Of a DNA stretch of 64,000 bases, positions 60,201 to 64,000 are shown one piece after another. Source of the stretch: Nectonema munidae. Its lineage: Eukaryota > Nematomorpha > Nectonematoida > Nectonematidae. Within the stretch, counting starts at the first letter, position 1. The number at the start of each line of letters is the position of its first letter. The translations under genes and the position numbers were made by a program. The stretch is taken from the NCBI GenBank assembly GCA_030549495.1, contig JAUIRK010000692.1, forward strand, positions 1-64,000, written 5' to 3'. Below the pieces are notes generated by a model. It searched no databases and was not told the DNA's origin. It worked only from the letters and a program-made list of their open reading frames with translations.

Positions 60201-63200
60201 TTAATTCATCTCATGACTTGTTTCAAAATCATTATAGAAAGTAATCATTTAGATAGTGTTATAGAAAAGAGCAGTAAGAACTATTGCTGGCGTTAACAAA
60301 TATTTTCATAGCAATGACCTTTTCGTGGAGTATAATCTACTCAAGTTACAAGACCTCTATTGTCAAAAAGTGGTTTTGTTTCTCATTGCTTCTTTTAATT
60401 CATCTTATGACTTGTTTCAAAATCATTATAGAAAGTAATCATTTAGATAGTGTTATAGAAAAGAGCAGTAAGAACTATTGCTGGCGTTAACAAATATTTT
60501 CATACCAATAACCTTTTCGTGGAGTATAATCTACTCAAGTTACAAGACCTCTATTGTCAAAAAGTGGTTTTGTTTCTCATTGCTTCTTTTAATTCATCTC
60601 ATGACTTGTTTCAAAATCATTATAGAAAGTAATCATTTAGATAGTGTTATAGAAAAGAGCAGTAAGAACTATTGCTGGCGTTAACAAATATTTTCATAGC
60701 AATGACCTTTTCGTGGAGTATAATCTACTCAAGTTACAAGACCTCTATTGTCAAAAAGTGGTTTTGTTTCTCATTGCTTCTTTTAATTCATCTCATGACT
60801 TGTTTCAAAATCATTATAGAAAGTAATCATTTAGATAGTGTTATAGAAAAGAGCAGTAAGAACTATTGCTGGCGTTAACAAATATTTTCATACCAATGAC
60901 CTTTTCGTGGAGTATAATCTACTCAAGTTACAAGACCTCTATTGTCAAAAAGTGGTTTTGTTTCTCATTGCTTCCTTTAATTCATCTCATGACTTGTTTC
61001 AAAATCATTATAGAAAGTAATCATTTAGATAGTGTTATAGAAAAGAGCAGTAAGAACTATTGCTGGCGTTAACAAATATTTTCATAGCAATGACCTTTTC
61101 GTGGAGTATAATCTACTCAAGTTACAAGACCTCTATTGTCAAAAAGTGGTTTTGTTTCACATTGCTTCTTTTAATTCATCTCATGACTTGTTTCAAAATC
61201 ATTATAGAAAGTAATCATTTAGATAGTGTTATAGAAAAGAGCAGTAAGAACTATTGCTGGCGTTAACAAATATTTTCATAGCAATGACCTTTTCGTAGAG
61301 TATAATCTACTCAAGTTACAAGACCTCTATTGTCAAAAAGTGGTTTTGTTTCTCATTGCTTCTTTTAATTCATCTCATGACTTGTTTCAAAATCATTATA
61401 GAAAGTAATCATTTAGATAGTGTTATAGAAAAGAGCAGTAAGAACTATTGCTGGCGTTAACAAATATTTTCATACCAATGACCTTTTCGTGGAGTATAAT
61501 CTACTCAAGTTACAAGACCTCTATTGTCAAAAAGTGGTTTTGTTTCTCATTGCTTCTTTTAATTCATCTCATGACTTGTTTCAAAATCATTATAGAAAGT
61601 AATCATTTAGATAGTGTTATAGAAAAGAGCAGTAAGAACTATTGCTGGCGTTAACAAATATTTTCATACCAATGACCTTTTCGTGGAGTATAATCTACTC
61701 AAGTTACAAGACCTCTATTGTCAAAAAGTGGTTTTGTTTCTCATTGCTTCTTTTAATTCATCTCATGACTTGTTTCAAAATCTGATCACTTTCCAAACAA
61801 AAAGACACTTTTCTCCGAACAAACGGGGTTTCACATTAAAGCTTTCTGAACTTTCCATAAAGTACCAAGTTGCACACTTTTATGAACGCTACAAAAGCCT
61901 GATAGGCGAATCAATAATTCAATATTTCTAAATAAAGCAAATGCATCTTTCATTGTAAGATTCGAAGATCAGATTTTTCATCTATTTTATTCATGTGCCG
62001 GAATAGATGAGTAAAATTTTTTTATCTATATCAAAAATGATCAGTCAAATAATTATGAAAATGAAATAATTAATTTTTTAATTAACTTTCTTAACTCTTC
62101 CATAAATAAAGCAATTCCAAATTTGGTAAATACTTGCTCTTTAAATCTTAATTATTAAATTTTTACAAAATCTAGATTACTCACAAAAATGGACCATTAA
62201 GAAAGTTGACTTTTGTTGGACTTCTTTTACGCAAACTTTACAAAATAAAGCAATATACGTGTTTTAGAATGTGTGCTATTAGAAATAAAAAGTTGACTTT
62301 ATTGACTTTTAGCTGTCCTCGTCATCACTCAAGTAACTTGTAGCTTCAACTTGATTAATTTATTTACAACTCAGCAGTCGTAGGAAACATCGATATTTGT
62401 CGTGATTTAGTTGGTTTTTCGTGCGTAATTTTAAAATGTATTTGTCACAAAAACTAACCTACCGCACCTTAATTTCGCAACAAAGTAAAGTATCGATAGA
62501 GTGGATAATGCATTCATCCCTCAAATACCAAGATTTTTTTTGGAGAAAAATGTATTTTTACAAAAAAAATTCGTTTTTGACTTCAGTTAAAAAAATATTT
62601 TGACTATCATGTCGCATCTAACGTTTAATTAACTAGTTTAAAATTGATTTAAATGTTACCCACTCTGTTCCTACGAGTCAAAATTGGAGCAAAAAGTTTT
62701 AAAAGATTGGACCACCCTAAGGAATCGACTTTCATCAATTAATCCTTTTTGAACTGTAATAGAATTTTTACTGTGGTTTGAATTCATTGATTTTTTAAAC
62801 TGTTGCCATTTTTTCCGCTTCAGAATTTTTTATGTTTTTTGTTATAGACATTTAATATTTTTTCTTACTTATTTTTTGCAAAGAAATTGTTTTGAATAAT
62901 ATAAATAAAATATACAATATACACAGCGCAAAACATACAGACATACACACATACTACATACCTATTGACATGACCCATACACTAAAATACTCAAATCTCA
63001 AAAGTAGCGATGTAGCCAAGGCAGTTACCGATAACTTTAATTTTGAAGTAGGATTCATCTTCTCCAGCACAGTTGATCAGGCGCAAGAAGTAGGTGCCTG
63101 CGTCGTAGTAGGATACCTCCGTGATTCTGAAGATGACCATGTCATCGTAGAGAACGAAGTGTGCATGCGGACTCTTGATTTCTTCGCGATCTTTAGACCA

Positions 63201-63301
63201 AAACACTTTGGGAGGAGGAGCTGCGGTGTAGGGCAGGTGAATGATTAGGTCTTCGCCCAGAAACACGCTGTAATCTTTCAAATTGTTTATCCTGGGAGGA
63301 A
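51208..63301 (-). CDS. 3' part of a twitchin/projectin/titin-like gene (Ig-FN3-FN3-Ig-tail)
   Basis: Exons in transcript order are 63301-63029, 55750-55555, 55486-55386, 52342-52025, 51950-51663 and 51248-51208. GT-AG joins keep one frame of about 405 residues to a stop. The gene enters the window through a phase-1 acceptor at 63301, so its 5' part lies beyond 64000. The order Ig, FN3, FN3, Ig and the VIGPPSPPRAPF junction are typical of thick-filament giant muscle proteins. Both Ig domains lack the disulfide cysteines, as is common there. No kinase domain is in the window. The intron at 55751-63028 holds a LINE and that at 52343-55385 an RTE element. Which giant muscle protein this is cannot be settled here. 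Confidence 0.82.
51663..51950 (-). CDS. Twitchin-like gene: last Ig domain
   Basis: The exon shows EVKLADSIEIIFKYWGGVPR, VEFDIPITRREDCGKYRL and TLYNDFGQDSVNFQICI. The core Trp after the C strand is absent (EYELTHNGK), and so are both disulfide cysteines. The DxGxY motif is present as DCGKY. Phase 1-1. Confidence 0.85.
52025..52342 (-). CDS. Twitchin-like gene: second, diverged FN3 domain
   Basis: The exon begins PHPPISQLEVSQIG after its split codon. It continues with DFILEHRTDESHRWKRYSD and HFFRVVCVYNNHIFVPSDD, which fits FN3 strands C to G. The usual N-terminal Trp is replaced (VKLKILTP). Phase 1-1. Confidence 0.82.
53570..55049 (+). mobile_element. Internally deleted RTE-type LINE
   Basis: The start carries GGGTTTTGCGTCAGGAAGGG and CACATCCAGC, close to the 5' region seen in many RTE elements. 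An endonuclease-like stretch follows (RRRKVDIVGLQEVRYG near 53830; later HRITYKSGNETSMIDYIL near 54230). The end has RLRWFGHVNRRPS-like and GRPKMTWIKIVKKDMSK sequences (54750-54900), the usual RTE C-terminus. The reverse transcriptase between them is missing. It ends in (ATT)n at 55027-55049, as expected of the clade. Stops and frameshifts are present. Confidence 0.82.
55386..55750 (-). CDS. Twitchin-like gene: first FN3 domain in two exons
   Basis: Exon 55750-55555 has PPSPPRAPF and ITWYPPKFEGG with the FN3 Trp, then YCVEMHD. Exon 55486-55386 has FLFKIRAINIHGKSDY, the classic FN3 F-strand pattern. The intron of 68 bases is in phase 2. Confidence 0.9.
55751..57118. other. Intron of the twitchin-like gene before the LINE
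   Basis: AT-rich sequence with nothing recognised on either strand. Confidence 0.4.
57963..58112 (+). mobile_element. tRNA-derived SINE, copy 3, with target duplication
   Basis: It is flanked by a perfect 17-base duplication, TTTCTTATTCCATACTA, at 57946-57962 and 58113-58129. The body has GTAAGGTTGCTTAGATACTG, box B GGGTTCGATCC, CATAGTTCGATGCAAGCGG and the end GGTACCTTTGCCTTTTA. It interrupts the endonuclease part of the LINE. Confidence 0.92.
58749..58885. mobile_element. piggyBac-type MITE, copy 3
   Basis: TTAA at 58749-58752 and 58882-58885 flank 129 bases from CTCATCAAGTACC to TTGGGACTTAATGGG. The inside matches copy 1 almost base for base (AACGCAGACGATTTATATTC). It lies inside the LINE linker region. 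Confidence 0.82.
60063..61783 (+). repeat. 194-bp tandem array of nine units derived from the LINE
   Basis: Units recur every 194 bases, with matching points at 60090, 60284, 60478, 60672, 60866, 61060, 61254, 61448 and 61642. They differ by only a few substitutions. Each contains the LINE C-terminal stretch encoding KYFHTNDLFVEYNLLKLQ. The first unit joins LINE sequence on the left, and the last continues into unique LINE sequence at 61784. At 194 bases (not a multiple of three) the array cannot keep the LINE frame. The 68-codon frames in the units are by-products. Confidence 0.95.
61932..63028. other. Intron sequence after the LINE
   Basis: AT-rich sequence up to the Ig exon at 63029. No exon or element is recognised. 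Confidence 0.4.
63029..63301 (-). CDS. Twitchin-like gene: Ig domain exon
   Basis: The exon shows FLGEDLIIHLPYTAAPPPKV, the core Trp in FWSKDREEI, MVIFRITEV and DAGTYFLRLINCAGEDES. The B-strand Cys position is His/Leu and the F-strand position is Leu. It is phase 1-1. Confidence 0.92.
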
Positions 63302-64000
63302 CTGAAACAGTGAACATCATAAACATACTCTCAAAAAACAGGTAGCAGTACTATTCTAATCGAATATAGTGGAACAAAGAAGTAAATTCATAATCTCCAG
63401 TTCTACATCATTGGAAGATGTAAGGTAAAGGATTGGTCTTGTGTTCCGACTACCCTTCGTTAGGCTAAAACACACAAATCTTAGTAAACAACCATCTCAT
63501 CTTAAAATCAAAATATGACCTAATTCGTTACAGGTCCGTTAGTAATTGAAGTAAAATTTTAATCGAATTACAGCCAAAACACCACATTTACATTTGTTAA
63601 GGTGTGGATTTGTGATGAAAAATTTCTAACTTCTCTGGACAAAATCATTGATAGACCGGTCTACTGATTGCACCAATGGTCAGCCCTGTCACCAGACTTT
63701 AAACAAAGAGGGGAAAGCTGATTTCAAGGAGGCTTGACCAATAAGAACTTATTTAGTTCCTTAAACTAGGAAAAATAACAGCGATATAAAGCATCGCATC
63801 CACCACTACTTGACATTTTATGAGCGTTGCGATGCAAAATGTGCTTGGATGTAATTAGCACATTGGAAAGAAAATTCTATTGATTTTAGAAATATTATAA
63901 AAATTTTGTGCTGTATCTTAAAGCTTACAAAATAGTAAATTTTAATAAAAATATTTATTATAAAATAGCAGTCTTTTATTCAAACTAAAATCTCAAATAT
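63302..64000. other. Intron of the twitchin-like gene running off the window
   Basis: No further exon with a suitable phase-1 donor was found on the minus strand up to the window end. Confidence 0.4.

Larger units (their letters stand above)
57119..61931 (+). mobile_element. CR1/Jockey-like LINE with nested insertions
   Basis: A first frame (57119-57490) ends in a worn CCHC knuckle (RQCCNCCYPVHKA), as in ORF1 proteins. Later come an endonuclease-like piece (LGFFVNKKFKYKVVREFSYS, 57900), a linker (NTWSMLNSVIKP and NFVLINGQIVTEKYAISNKF, 58630-58740) and reverse-transcriptase blocks. These are SSSKSCDAYGI, FRSISIIPMISKFFEKV, NQFAFRKGFSTELLHS, FLDIRKAFEN and REVAQGSILGPILFIIYMND. The C-terminus ends at 61931. 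The FLDIRKAF block matches the first catalytic aspartate; the FADD block is not recognisable. Stops and at least one frameshift (near 59490) are present. It carries a SINE, a MITE and a tandem array. Confidence 0.82.

Noticed and set aside
60090-61654. Repeated 68-codon frames (MLALTNIF…) in the tandem array
   Set aside because: They are in a different frame from the LINE C-terminus and exist only because the 194-bp unit is repeated.
1-64000. CRISPR arrays, bacterial operons, rRNA genes, complete LTR elements
   Set aside because: Introns, Ig/FN3 genes and SINEs show eukaryotic nuclear DNA. No array, rRNA sequence or paired long terminal repeat was seen.

Overview
The window is AT-rich eukaryotic DNA with split genes, GT-AG introns and many decayed transposons. 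Titin/twitchin-type Ig and FN3 domains, a PRDM-type zinc-finger gene, and piggyBac, hAT, LINE and tRNA-derived SINE copies point to an arthropod. A copepod-like crustacean is possible, but no sequence here fixes the species. I built the gene models by eye from splice sites, codon phase and domain patterns.

Host gene 1 (+ strand, 1275-27768) has 23 exons that join into one frame of 829 codons plus a stop. Every one of its 22 introns is in phase 1. Exons 1-20 are short (45-108 bases) and encode an acidic, Ser/Thr/Glu-rich, probably disordered stretch of about 530 residues without cysteine. Exons 21-23 each encode one Ig domain that lacks the usual disulfide cysteines. Its introns hold a piggyBac remnant, a hAT remnant, a piggyBac-type MITE, two SINEs and several foldback repeats. 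I do not recognise this gene as a named family, and it is the most interesting item in the window.

Between 28 and 33 kb lies an almost intact copy of an uncharacterised multi-copy protein family (30492-32260, +). Host gene 2 (- strand, 42109-33282) is a PRDM-like protein of 401 residues in seven exons: a diverged PR/SET domain and six zinc fingers. From 43 to 49 kb there are three hAT-type elements. Host gene 3 (- strand, beyond 63301 down to 51208) is the 3' end of a twitchin/projectin/titin-like gene with the order Ig-FN3-FN3-Ig and a short tail.

The largest intron of gene 3 (55751-63028) carries a CR1/Jockey-like LINE on the opposite strand. The LINE has been hit by a SINE with a perfect 17-bp target duplication and by a piggyBac-type MITE at TTAA. 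Part of its 3' coding region has been amplified into a nine-unit, 194-bp tandem array with an alternating dimer pattern. Another intron of gene 3 holds an internally deleted RTE element. Two probable sarcomere-type Ig genes therefore converge on a transcription-factor gene, and most other sequence is transposon-derived or featureless AT-rich DNA.
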